Shown here piece by piece: positions 52,908-61,019 of a stretch of 64,000 nucleotides of DNA. Within the stretch, counting starts at the first letter, position 1, and every line of letters starts with the position of its first letter. The notes under the pieces were generated by a model. It ran no database searches, had not been told where the DNA came from, and saw nothing but the letters and a program-made list of their open reading frames with translations. Both the position numbers and the translations under genes were made by a program. Source of the DNA: Flavobacterium sediminis (lineage in GTDB: Bacteria > Bacteroidota > Bacteroidia > Flavobacteriales > Flavobacteriaceae); assembly GCF_003148385.1 (NCBI RefSeq), contig NZ_CP029463.1, positions 3,224,001 through 3,288,000 on the forward strand, in the 5' to 3' direction.

Positions 52908-53975
52908 TTAGTACTTATTTGATCTTTTTAAATTTTTAAATTGCTTGACCATTTTTCCGAATTTTTTGTCCTTTTTGTGTTTTTCAGCTACAGTTGATTC
53001 AAAATGTTCTTTTTCTCGTTTCATTTTCAGATAATTTTCGTAGAACAATTTATCTACTTTTTCACTTTCAACTGCTTCTATTACAGCACAATCAATTTCT
53101 ATTGTATGGGTGCAATCTTTAAATTTACAATTTTTAGACAACTCAACTATTTTATCAAATGTTTTTTCTAATCCTCCAACTGAATCTGCGATACCTACTT
53201 CTCTGATTCCTGGATTGTCAATTATAATTCCACCATTTTCAAGAACAATTAATTCTCGGTGACTTGTAACGTGTCTTCCTTTATTTGAGCTCGCGCTAAT
53301 TGTATTTGTTTTCATCAGTTCTTTACCTGAAAGATTGTTTAGAAGACTTGATTTTCCTACTCCTGACGAACCTAGTAAACAATAAGTTTTACCTTCTACA
53401 ATATATTCTTTCAATTTTTCTAATCCTTTTTTGGAATCATTGCTTATAGCAATTATAGGCACTTGCTTCACTCTTTCTTGTACTCTGGTAATTAAATCAG
53501 TTAAAGCGGCATCGTTTATCAAGTCAATCTTATTTAAAATGATAATCGGTTTTACATTCGTTTCATTGCAAATTGTCAGATACCTTTCTATTCGATTGAT
53601 ATTAAAATTATTGTCAATTGCTTGTACGATAAAAGCAAAGTCTACATTTGTTGCTATGATTTGTTTCTCTCCTTGTTTGCCAACTGTCTGTCTTTCAATG
53701 ATGGTTTTTCTGGGAAAAATAGAATGTATGAGAACTTTATTATCATCATATTCAGAAATCGCAACCCAATCTCCTACAGCAGGAAAATCTTCACGAGTAT
53801 TTGCAGTATATCTTAAGTTTCCTGTGATTTCTGCATCAAATTCCCCTTTTTCAGTTTTAACAATATATCTCTCCTTATGTTCTGAAATAATTCTCCCGAT
53901 TTCAAAGTCTACCAGATTGTATTGAATTCTTAGTTTTTCTATTTTGTCGTTATATCCGAAATGTTCTAATTTCAT
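52908..53975 (-). CDS. rsgA: Ribosome small-subunit-dependent GTPase A, long form
   Basis: A 355-residue circularly permuted GTPase. An OB fold (to about 85) is followed by G4 LNKID, G5, the P-loop GSSGVGKSSLLN, a switch with the TT-like NTISASSNKGRHVT, G3 DNPG, and the C-terminal zinc motif CKFKDCTHTIEIDC, ending in a basic tail. It assists 30S maturation. It is about 40 residues longer than standard RsgA, and it lies between attC-like 7-mers in the same order as a gene cassette. It may be a second, acquired copy. Confidence 0.9.
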   Translation of the reverse strand: MKLEHFGYNDKIEKLRIQYNLVDFEIGRIISEHKERYIVKTEKGEFDAEITGNLRYTANTREDFPAVGDWVAISEYDDNKVLIHSIFPRKTIIERQTVGKQGEKQIIATNVDFAFIVQAIDNNFNINRIERYLTICNETNVKPIIILNKIDLINDAALTDLITRVQERVKQVPIIAISNDSKKGLEKLKEYIVEGKTYCLLGSSGVGKSSLLNNLSGKELMKTNTISASSNKGRHVTSHRELIVLENGGIIIDNPGIREVGIADSVGGLEKTFDKIVELSKNCKFKDCTHTIEIDCAVIEAVESEKVDKLFYENYLKMKREKEHFESTVAEKHKKDKKFGKMVKQFKNLKRSNKY

Positions 53976-54086
53976 ATTCTGTGTGTTTTAAAATATTGTA
54001 AACACTACAGTATTTATAAATCAATTTAAATACAAAAGCGTTCACAATCGATGTGTTTATTTGTAAAATGTAAATAAGTAGAAATG

Positions 54087-54140
54087 CTTCAGATATTATC
54101 TGAAGTAAGGAATGGTGATAGTCAAAGAAAATTGACTATC
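54087..54140. other. Two hairpins in the 317-nt space upstream of rsgA
   Basis: CTTCAGATA-T-TATCTGAAG (54087-54105) is a perfect palindrome with one central base. GATAGTCAA (54117-54125) and TTGACTATC (54132-54140) form a 9-bp stem. They lie 112-165 nt before the rsgA start, in its 5' region, with no T run typical of terminators on either side. Nothing else in 53976-54292 looks like a gene. Confidence 0.6.
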
Positions 54141-54254
54141 TATTTTACAATATCCGAATATGATATTACAGATGTAGTAGACATAAAATTTAATTAGAGC
54201 ACAAAATTACAACTTTCTCTTATAGCGTACAAATAAAGCAGAGCATTTTTGTAT

Positions 54255-54265
54255 TAAGCACAACA
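54255..54265 (-). repeat. 11-bp inverted repeat partner of the rsgA downstream site
   Basis: TAAGCACAACA here is the exact inverse of TGTTGTGCTTA at 52900-52910. Together they bracket rsgA and its upstream region. On the minus strand this site reads GTTGTGC, the position a 5' cassette boundary would have. Confidence 0.5.
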
Positions 54266-54292
54266 ATAGTCTATTAATTTTGATTTTAAAAA

Positions 54293-54838
54293 TTAAAAAC
54301 TTTTTTCAGGATACTTTCCTTTTATTCCTCTGAAAAGGTTTTGTAAGAAATCAAAATCTTTATCCTTAGCTGAAGTTAAATAATAAGGTTCAAAAATTTT
54401 AACTTCTTTGTGTTCATAATCAAAAGCTACCGGCATTATAGGAACATTGGCTTTTTGAGCTATATAATAAAAACCCGTTTTCCAGTCTGTTACCTTTTTA
54501 CGGGTTCCTTCAGGAGCTATTGCTAACCTGAAAACTTCTTTTTTATCAAAAATTGAGGCAATGGCATCTACTTTGTTTTCATTTTTAGCTCTGTTTAAAG
54601 GAGCACCTCCCATCCATCTAAAATAAAAACCCAAAGGAAATGTAAAAAGCTCCTTTTTGGCAACAAAATTCATCTCTAAATTTAAGATCCCTCTGGTAAA
54701 AACGCCTATAAAGAAATCATTCCAACTAGTGTGCGGTACAACAATGATGATACACTTCTTAATTTTAGCCGGGAACAAACCTGTTATCTTCCAGCCCATT
54801 AGTCTGAAAAAAATAAATTTGTATAAAATTTGCTTCAT
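54293..54838 (-). CDS. 1-acyl-glycerol-3-phosphate acyltransferase-like protein
   Basis: An acyltransferase of the PlsC superfamily, 181 residues from the ATG at 54838 (MKQILYKFIFF), chosen because ten more upstream residues would overlap the promoter region. The catalytic motif appears as VVPHTSWNDFF (HxxxxD form), and IAPEGTRKK is the second block (EGTR). It probably acylates a lysolipid. It is divergent from the gene at 54897 by 58 nt. Confidence 0.85.
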   Translation of the reverse strand: MKQILYKFIFFRLMGWKITGLFPAKIKKCIIIVVPHTSWNDFFIGVFTRGILNLEMNFVAKKELFTFPLGFYFRWMGGAPLNRAKNENKVDAIASIFDKKEVFRLAIAPEGTRKKVTDWKTGFYYIAQKANVPIMPVAFDYEHKEVKIFEPYYLTSAKDKDFDFLQNLFRGIKGKYPEKSF

Positions 54839-54896
54839 TTGGTTACAATTTAAAAACAAAAATAGCATTATATTTACGATAACAAATTTTTACTTC

Positions 54897-55559
54897 ATGT
54901 TTCAACGCCTTTTAAGTTTCTTATTTCCTATAACAATTTACCAAAAAAAATCTGCTTTTAGTAAAAATCTTGAAGTAACTTGGAATAACGGACAATTGGT
55001 TTTGGATTCTCTTAACACCAATTATTCTTATGGAAGTTTGCAACGTATTCTGCGTAAAGGATTAAAATATATCGGTTTTGAGCGAATTAAAAATTTTGAT
55101 TCTATTTTGGTTTTAGGTGTTGCAGGCGGAAGTGTGATAAAAACATTGGTGGATGAAGTAGCTTGTAAAGGAAAAATAACCGGCGTAGAAATAGATGAAA
55201 ATGTGATTGAAATAGCCAATCAATATTTCGGGCTGAATGTAATTCCTAATGTAGAAATTGTAATTGATGATGCCTTTGAATTTGTTTTAAAAACTAAAGA
55301 AAAATACGATCTGATCATCATAGATATTTTTCAAGACACTCAAATGCCATCCTTTTTATTTCAAGATTTCTTCATTAACAGAGTTAATTTTTTACTTAAA
55401 GTAAATGGATTTATCTTGTTTAATACTATGGTTTTAGATCAAAAAGATAAAGAAAGGAATCAAGAATACCGTTCCTGGTTCAACAAGAACTATTCCGTGA
55501 GAATGTACCCGAAAGTTGAAGAACACAACGAATTGTTTACCATTAAAAAATTGGCTTAA
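54897..55559 (+). CDS. Spermidine-synthase-like SAM-fold protein
   Basis: 220 residues from the ATG at 54897. The Rossmann fold is plain: ILVLGVAGGSVIKTL (glycine motif), ITGVEIDENVIEIANQYF (acidic end of strand 2), DDAFEFVLKTKEKYDLIIIDIF (strand 4). This pattern fits polyamine aminopropyltransferase-like proteins without the N-terminal barrel. The catalytic Asp of true spermidine synthases is replaced in DIFQD. It may be a methyltransferase or a transferase of unknown substrate. It is convergent with the gene at 55562, 2 nt apart. Confidence 0.78.
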   Translation: MFQRLLSFLFPITIYQKKSAFSKNLEVTWNNGQLVLDSLNTNYSYGSLQRILRKGLKYIGFERIKNFDSILVLGVAGGSVIKTLVDEVACKGKITGVEIDENVIEIANQYFGLNVIPNVEIVIDDAFEFVLKTKEKYDLIIIDIFQDTQMPSFLFQDFFINRVNFLLKVNGFILFNTMVLDQKDKERNQEYRSWFNKNYSVRMYPKVEEHNELFTIKKLA

Positions 55560-55561
55560 TT

Positions 55562-56182
55562 CTAATTCAGATTTTGTTTCATCTCTTTGATCTCACGTTC
55601 TTCTTCTTCAATAAGCGCACTGTAATCGCTGATGATTTCCTGAATAACGGTATTCGTTTTTAATGCCAGTTTATTTCGCATTTTCATTTTTTTTGAAAAA
55701 CCGGCAGTAACCCATAAAATTATAACCAGAATTATCAAAAAAGCAGCAATTAATCTGATGTTAAATTTACCGTTTTCAATAGCTGTTCTTTCAATTGCTC
55801 TGTCAATATTCTGCTGAACTTTCGAAAGAGTCATTGACTTGTCTTTATTTTGTAATAAGACTAAAGATTCGTCCAATGTTTTACGGTTTTCATTCTTATA
55901 ATACGTTCTGAAATCACTAACGACTATTTTTTTATATCCTTCAGAATTAAAGAATAACGTAGTCGGACTTACAAAAGCAATTAAAGATACTACCAATAAA
56001 AGTCCGGCTAAAGCAATTAATGTAAAATATCGGATGTTGTAATAAAAAGCCGAAAAAGAGCGCTTCCATTTTGATACATTAATCTCATTTCCCAGATCCG
56101 TTAAAAGCTGCTTTTTGTCTTTTAAGATCTGAAGTCGGTCTTCTTTAAAACCTATAACATTTTTAGTTCCATCATTATCCAT
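55562..56182 (-). CDS. Hypothetical membrane protein with coiled-coil ends
   Basis: 206 residues with two hydrophobic helices at about 52-71 and 140-160. Between them lies a soluble loop of about 70 residues (VSPTTLFFNSEGYKK...), probably periplasmic, and a Glu/Lys-rich coiled coil at the C-terminus (IEEEEREIKEMKQ). I do not recognise a family. It follows kdsB by 2 nt, so it is translated with it, but no functional link is evident. Confidence 0.6.
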   Translation of the reverse strand: MDNDGTKNVIGFKEDRLQILKDKKQLLTDLGNEINVSKWKRSFSAFYYNIRYFTLIALAGLLLVVSLIAFVSPTTLFFNSEGYKKIVVSDFRTYYKNENRKTLDESLVLLQNKDKSMTLSKVQQNIDRAIERTAIENGKFNIRLIAAFLIILVIILWVTAGFSKKMKMRNKLALKTNTVIQEIISDYSALIEEEEREIKEMKQNLN

Positions 56183-56184
56183 AA

Positions 56185-56919
56185 CTACATGATTTTTAAT
56201 ATATTTCTTGCTTTCTCTAAGTCTTCAGGAGTATCGATCCCTATACTACCGTGTTGAGTTTCCACCATTCTGATTCGCTTACCATATTCCAGATAACGAA
56301 GCTGTTCCAATTTTTCTGAGGCTTCTAAAGACAACATCGGTAAACGATAAAAATCCATTAAGGCTTCTTTTCTAAAAGCATAAATACCAATGTGTTTCAT
56401 GTAACGAACACCTACATTCTCAGCTCTGGGATAAGGAATGACCGAGCGTGAAAAATAAAGCGCAAAACCTTGTTGGTCCACAATGACTTTAACATTATTC
56501 GGATTGTCAATTTCTTCTTTCTCTTTGATCTCAAACATCAATGAAGCTAAATCTACTTTTTTTTCGATATCCTGTTTAAAGATCTCAATTAACTGTTCCA
56601 ATGGTTTCTGGTCTATAAAAGGTTCGTCGCCCTGAACATTTACGACGACATCTACCGCCATGTGTTCCACTGCTTCGGCAATACGATCGCTCCCGCTCTC
56701 ATGCTCTTTTTGACTCATAATCGCTTTACCGCCGCTTTTCTGAATTTCATCAAAAATCAGTTCAGAATCGGTTACTACAAATACATCATTGAATAATTCT
56801 GTAGCCAAAGCTGCTTCATAAGTTCTCAAGATAACTGACTTTCCACCCAGATCTTGCATTAATTTAGCAGGGAATCGGGTTGATGCATAACGCGCCGGTA
56901 TAACCGCTATTATTTTCAT
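56185..56919 (-). CDS. kdsB: 3-deoxy-manno-octulosonate cytidylyltransferase
   Basis: A 244-residue nucleotidyltransferase activating Kdo for lipopolysaccharide. [15 protein letters not shown] (CTP loop), [26 protein letters not shown] (metal Asp) and [10 protein letters not shown] are all standard, and the C-terminus [12 protein letters not shown] agrees. It lies 10 nt after the RecD-like helicase and 2 nt before the hypothetical gene. Confidence 0.95.
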   Translation of the reverse strand: MKIIAVIPARYASTRFPAKLMQDLGGKSVILRTYEAALATELFNDVFVVTDSELIFDEIQKSGGKAIMSQKEHESGSDRIAEAVEHMAVDVVVNVQGDEPFIDQKPLEQLIEIFKQDIEKKVDLASLMFEIKEKEEIDNPNNVKVIVDQQGFALYFSRSVIPYPRAENVGVRYMKHIGIYAFRKEALMDFYRLPMLSLEASEKLEQLRYLEYGKRIRMVETQHGSIGIDTPEDLEKARNILKIM

Positions 56920-56929
56920 TCTTTATTTT

Positions 56930-58357
56930 TTAATTTTCAAAAAAATCGTCTTTAAATCCGATCAAATATACTTTTTGTTTTGCTCTTGTCAAAGCCGTAT
57001 ACAGCCAGCGCACATATTCTTTATCAACACCGTTTGGCAGATAAGGTTGCTCAATAAAAACAGTGTTCCACTGTCCTCCCTGTGATTTGTGACATGTTAT
57101 GGCATACGAAAATTTCACCTGTAAAGCATTGAAATGCGGACTATTCTTTACTTTTAAAAATTTGCGGTATTGATGTCTTTCTTCTTCAAAATCTTTCATC
57201 ACTTCATTATACAACTGATTGGATTCTTCATAGGTCAATGACGGTGATTCACTACTGATCGTATCTAATAACAAAACCGTTTCAAACGGAGGCTGATTAG
57301 GATAATCGACCATTCTGATCGTTACCGTAGCAAATTTGAATCCGTAAAGCTCATCAATAGACCTGATGCGCATTACTTCAATAATATCACCATTAGCAAT
57401 AAAACCGGCTTCTGAATTTTCCTTAAGCCAAAAATAATTATTTTTAACGACCATCAGCAAGTCTCCGACAGATAGTTCACTTTCTCTGTCTAAGATCTTA
57501 GCACGGATCTGCATATTATATTGATTGGCCCTTTTATTGGAACGAACGATAAACGCCGTTTCTTCTGCTCCGTTATTTTGAAACGAGTCCATAATAGCAT
57601 CTAAAGTCTCATAACTATCCTGAAGCCTCACTATATCATTAAACCCTTGCAAGCGAAATCTGAATTGGTCAATAAAAACAGATTTCAACAAAGAACGCAA
57701 TTCCGTAGCATTGTATAAAATACCGGAAAATTCACTTTGTCTCATAACTTCATCCAATTCCAGATGAACAACATCTTTATTGTAATGCAAAGACATTGTA
57801 TCTACATTCAGTGCCGGACTAACATCTAAATTTACAGGTGGCAACTGAGCGGTATCGCCTACTAAAATAAGTTTACAATTGTTACCGGAATCGATATAAA
57901 ATAAAAGATCATCCAGCAATGAACCGTTTTCATATAGTTTAGAATCCTGATTGGTATCTGAGATCATCGAAGATTCATCCACAATAAAAACAGTGTTCTT
58001 AAATTTATTCTGCTGCATGGTAAAAGCAACTGCTCCTGATTTATTTTTTTTAGGAAAATAAATTCTTTTGTGAATAGTGAAGGCCGGTTTTTGTGAATAG
58101 TTAGCTATTACTTTAGCTGCTCTACCTGTAGGCGCTAACAATATATATTTTTTTTCTACGTTTACTAATTGGTTAACTAGAGTTGAAATAATGGATGTTT
58201 TACCTGTTCCGGCATAACCTTTGAGAATAAAAATCTGGTCATTGCTGCGATGCAGTATAAATTCGGCTACTTTTTGAAAAAAAACATCTTGTTTTAAAGT
58301 AGGTTCAAAAGGAAAGTGCTTTATCAGGGTTTTGTAAAAAGAAGCTGAATTCATCAT
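56930..58357 (-). CDS. RecD-like superfamily 1B DNA helicase
   Basis: A 475-residue helicase with Walker A in LKGYAGTGKTSIIST (about 45-60), the APTGRAAKV motif Ia, Walker B VDESSMIS, LVGDTAQLPPV (motif III), RSNKRANQYN and the C-terminal ITCHKSQGGQWNTVFIEQP, VRWLYTALTRAK (motifs V and VI). This is the stand-alone short RecD2-like form common in Bacteroidota, without RecBC. TATATTTG on the minus strand (58391-58384) is a possible -7 element. Two ATGs in a row begin the frame. Confidence 0.9.
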   Translation of the reverse strand: MMNSASFYKTLIKHFPFEPTLKQDVFFQKVAEFILHRSNDQIFILKGYAGTGKTSIISTLVNQLVNVEKKYILLAPTGRAAKVIANYSQKPAFTIHKRIYFPKKNKSGAVAFTMQQNKFKNTVFIVDESSMISDTNQDSKLYENGSLLDDLLFYIDSGNNCKLILVGDTAQLPPVNLDVSPALNVDTMSLHYNKDVVHLELDEVMRQSEFSGILYNATELRSLLKSVFIDQFRFRLQGFNDIVRLQDSYETLDAIMDSFQNNGAEETAFIVRSNKRANQYNMQIRAKILDRESELSVGDLLMVVKNNYFWLKENSEAGFIANGDIIEVMRIRSIDELYGFKFATVTIRMVDYPNQPPFETVLLLDTISSESPSLTYEESNQLYNEVMKDFEEERHQYRKFLKVKNSPHFNALQVKFSYAITCHKSQGGQWNTVFIEQPYLPNGVDKEYVRWLYTALTRAKQKVYLIGFKDDFFEN

Positions 58358-58416
58358 AAATGTATATGGCTTATATATTTTTTCAAATATACAGATGATT
58401 TTTGTTAGAATTTCTT

Positions 58417-58444
58417 TTGAGAAGAAAAAAAAATTGTAGATTTG
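58417..58444 (+). promoter_or_regulatory. Promoter of the 58477-rsmD operon
   Basis: TAGATTTG (58437-58444) is a full -7 match. TTG (58417-58419) lies 17 nt upstream, at the short end of the allowed spacing. The first ATG is 33 nt further on. Confidence 0.6.
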
Positions 58445-58476
58445 CGTACCTATTAAACTAAAAATTATATATAAAG

Positions 58477-59238
58477 ATGTTATTACTTCTAGTATTTGCA
58501 GTTATTACTTTCCTTGTAGCACTAGGCTTGGTTAAATTAATTGATAAATTCTTACCAAGAAATGCTCGATTCATTGTATCCATTGTATTATGGGCAGTTT
58601 GTGGTGTTTTAACTTATTTGATCTATGCTTCAGTAATGAAGCCTATCAATTTTGAGAAAGCTAAAAATGAACGTTACGAAATTGCTGTAAAAAAATTATT
58701 AGATATCAAAAAAGCAGAATTGGGTTACAAAACATTACATGGAAAATATACGGATTCATTTGATGAATTAGTACGTTTCGTTGAGAATGATAAATTCCCG
58801 ATCATTTCAAGAAAAGATACTGCTGTTATCGATGCTGAAAGAAATGCTGCTTTCAGAATTACAACTGATGCTACCGGAAAAGGTGGTTTCTTTAAAGATG
58901 TTGTAATCATTGATACTTTAGGATATATAAGCGTAAAAGACTCTTTATTCAAAAATACAGATCGTTACAAAAGATTGAATGAAGTTAAAATTGATGAATT
59001 AACCGTTCCGATCACTTTACAAACCGGAGAAGTGGAAAGAAGTGATATTAAAATGCCTGTTTTCCAAGCTGTAATTGATAAAAACGCTATCCTAAAAGGT
59101 TTAGATGAAGAATTGATTGAACAAGAAAACAGAGTGGAATCGATCGAAGAGATCAATGGAGATGAAATCAAATTAGGTTCTCTTGAAGATGTAACGGTAA
59201 CCGGAAACTGGCCTAAAAAATATGGCAATAACGAATAA
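58477..59238 (+). CDS. Conserved flavobacterial membrane-anchored protein of unknown function
   Basis: 253 residues. Two hydrophobic helices lie at about 3-20 and 30-52, and the remainder is soluble, beginning NFEKAKNERYEIAVKKLLDIKKAELGYKTLHGKYTDSFDEL, which looks like the alpha-helix and start of a pseudopilin-like fold. The C-terminal part is acidic. It overlaps the DUF3822 start by 17 nt, in an operon with DUF3822 and rsmD. It has no role known to me. Confidence 0.7.
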   Translation: MLLLLVFAVITFLVALGLVKLIDKFLPRNARFIVSIVLWAVCGVLTYLIYASVMKPINFEKAKNERYEIAVKKLLDIKKAELGYKTLHGKYTDSFDELVRFVENDKFPIISRKDTAVIDAERNAAFRITTDATGKGGFFKDVVIIDTLGYISVKDSLFKNTDRYKRLNEVKIDELTVPITLQTGEVERSDIKMPVFQAVIDKNAILKGLDEELIEQENRVESIEEINGDEIKLGSLEDVTVTGNWPKKYGNNE

Positions 59239-60034
59239 CGACATTACCCAAAAAAATTATAAAAAGTTGTCCATTCAAGTTTCTTTGAGTGGACTTTCTT
59301 TTTGTGTCTTTGACTTACTCACAAATAAGATCATTACTTTTAATGAATTTGATTTTCCTAAAAATCAAGTTATTGAAGAACAGCTTTGGAAAGCTTTTAC
59401 TGAATTTTCCCTACTCTCTGAAAAATATGATGAAATTAAAGTTATTCATGATAACAGCCTGAATGCTTTTGTACCTGAATCTCTTTTTGATGAAAATTTT
59501 TTAGGAAGCTATCTGCAATACAACGTAAAAGTTTTTGAAACCGATCTATTTGCTTTCGATAAATTAAAAACAGATGATATCTACAATGTTTATGTTCCCT
59601 ATGTGAACATCAATAATTTTCTGTTGGACCAATATGAGTCTTTTGATTATGTAAATGCAAACAGTATTCTGGTGGACCAACTTCTATCCTACTCTAAAAA
59701 TACATTCGACAAAAGAGTTTATATCCATTTTCAAAAAGAGCATTTTGAAATTGTTGCTGTAAAAAGTAATGAATTGTTGCTTTTTAATTCTTTTGAATAT
59801 AAAACCCCGGAAGATTTTATCTATTATACTTTATTTACTTTAGAACAATTACAACTTAATCCTGAGAACTGTAATGTATTTGTCTTAGGGGCAATGAGTA
59901 AAACCGATGATTTCTTCAAAATCGGATATAAATTTATCCGTAACTTTGAATTACTCAATACAAACGAATTGAGCTATAAATGGTTTAAAACAGAATCAGA
60001 GATTCGTCAACACTATATTTTACTACATTCATGA
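59222..60034 (+). CDS. DUF3822 family protein
   Basis: 270 residues. LSIQVSLSGLSFCVFD at the N-terminus, a VYVPYVNINNFLLD segment mid-protein and NVFVLGAMS near the C-terminus are typical of DUF3822, which resembles an actin/ASKHA-type fold (two related halves) and is nearly always found next to rsmD in Bacteroidota. The function is unknown. It overlaps the upstream gene by 17 nt and rsmD by 4 nt (ATGA). Confidence 0.87.
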   Translation: MAITNNDITQKNYKKLSIQVSLSGLSFCVFDLLTNKIITFNEFDFPKNQVIEEQLWKAFTEFSLLSEKYDEIKVIHDNSLNAFVPESLFDENFLGSYLQYNVKVFETDLFAFDKLKTDDIYNVYVPYVNINNFLLDQYESFDYVNANSILVDQLLSYSKNTFDKRVYIHFQKEHFEIVAVKSNELLLFNSFEYKTPEDFIYYTLFTLEQLQLNPENCNVFVLGAMSKTDDFFKIGYKFIRNFELLNTNELSYKWFKTESEIRQHYILLHS

Positions 60035-60615
60035 GAATAATTTCCGGAAAATATAAAGGGAGAAGATTAATTGCTCCCAAAAAATTGCCTGTTCGTCCTA
60101 CAACTGACATGGCCAAAGAGTCTCTTTTCAATATTTTAAATAACTATTTCAATTTTAGTAATTTAAAAATATTAGAACTCTTTGCCGGAACCGGAAATAT
60201 TAGTTACGAATTTGCCTCAAGAGGCGCTACGCCGATTACTTGTGTTGATGCTGATTTCGGTTGTGTAAACTTTATCAGAAAAACGGCTGACGAATTAGAT
60301 TTTGATATCACTGTTCTTAAAAGTGATGTCTTTAAATATCTTGAACGTTGTCATACATCATACGATATTGTTTTTGCAGACCCGCCGTATGATCTGACCC
60401 AAGAACAATTTGAGCGTATCGTAACCTTAGTTTTCGAAAATGAAATTTTAGACGAAGAAGGTATGCTGATCGTGGAGCATTCTAAAGATACCAAATTAGA
60501 ACACATGATGCATTTTACTTTTTCTAAACACTATGGTGGAACGGTTTTTTCTTTCTTTGAAATTGAAAGCGAAGAAGATGAGGAAGAGGAAGACGATTTT
60601 GACGAAGAAGATTAA
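60031..60615 (+). CDS. rsmD: 16S rRNA (guanine(966)-N2)-methyltransferase
   Basis: A 194-residue methyltransferase. RIISGKYKGRRL and RPTTDMAKESLFNIL open the protein. The SAM loop is ELFAGTGNISYEFASRG and the catalytic motif is FADPPYD (about 112-118). A run of 14 acidic residues or so (EEDEEEEDDFDEED) ends the protein and is not in the E. coli enzyme. The start overlaps the DUF3822 stop. Confidence 0.94.
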   Translation: MRIISGKYKGRRLIAPKKLPVRPTTDMAKESLFNILNNYFNFSNLKILELFAGTGNISYEFASRGATPITCVDADFGCVNFIRKTADELDFDITVLKSDVFKYLERCHTSYDIVFADPPYDLTQEQFERIVTLVFENEILDEEGMLIVEHSKDTKLEHMMHFTFSKHYGGTVFSFFEIESEEDEEEEDDFDEED

Positions 60616-60627
60616 AAGTACAGAGAA

Positions 60628-60975
60628 ATGAATCGACAAAGTATTGCGATCAAATCCGGGTTCTGGAGATCGGAAGGCGGAAATCCGTTTTGGATAAAAT
60701 TCACGGATAACCAAGTATTTTGGCTCGGAATGAATAATAAAACGGATGACAGCAATTTAGGAGAAACTTGGTGTCATGTTGGTTTCGGTGAAATAAATGG
60801 CGATCTCATAACGTTAAAATGGTCTGATATTTCTGTAGGAAAAGACCAATTGAATGGAAACATTACAATTCAAGTCATCAGTGAAACCGAGATGATGGTT
60901 ATCGAAGATTCCGGAAACTTCGGAAAATCAAAATGGATATGGGAATCCGAAAATAAAAATTTTTCTCAATTCTGA
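60628..60975 (+). CDS. Hypothetical beta-rich small protein
   Basis: 115 residues, strand-rich and rich in Trp and Gly (FWRSEGGNPFWIKF, VFWLGMN, WCHVGFGEINGDLI), with no signal peptide. It resembles small cytoplasmic proteins seen in scattered Bacteroidota and has no known domain. It lies 12 nt after rsmD and may be the last gene of that operon. Confidence 0.65.
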   Translation: MNRQSIAIKSGFWRSEGGNPFWIKFTDNQVFWLGMNNKTDDSNLGETWCHVGFGEINGDLITLKWSDISVGKDQLNGNITIQVISETEMMVIEDSGNFGKSKWIWESENKNFSQF

Positions 60976-61019
60976 ATCTGATCACAAAATAGTAAGACTG
61001 TCTTTTTTTGCCGTGTAAT

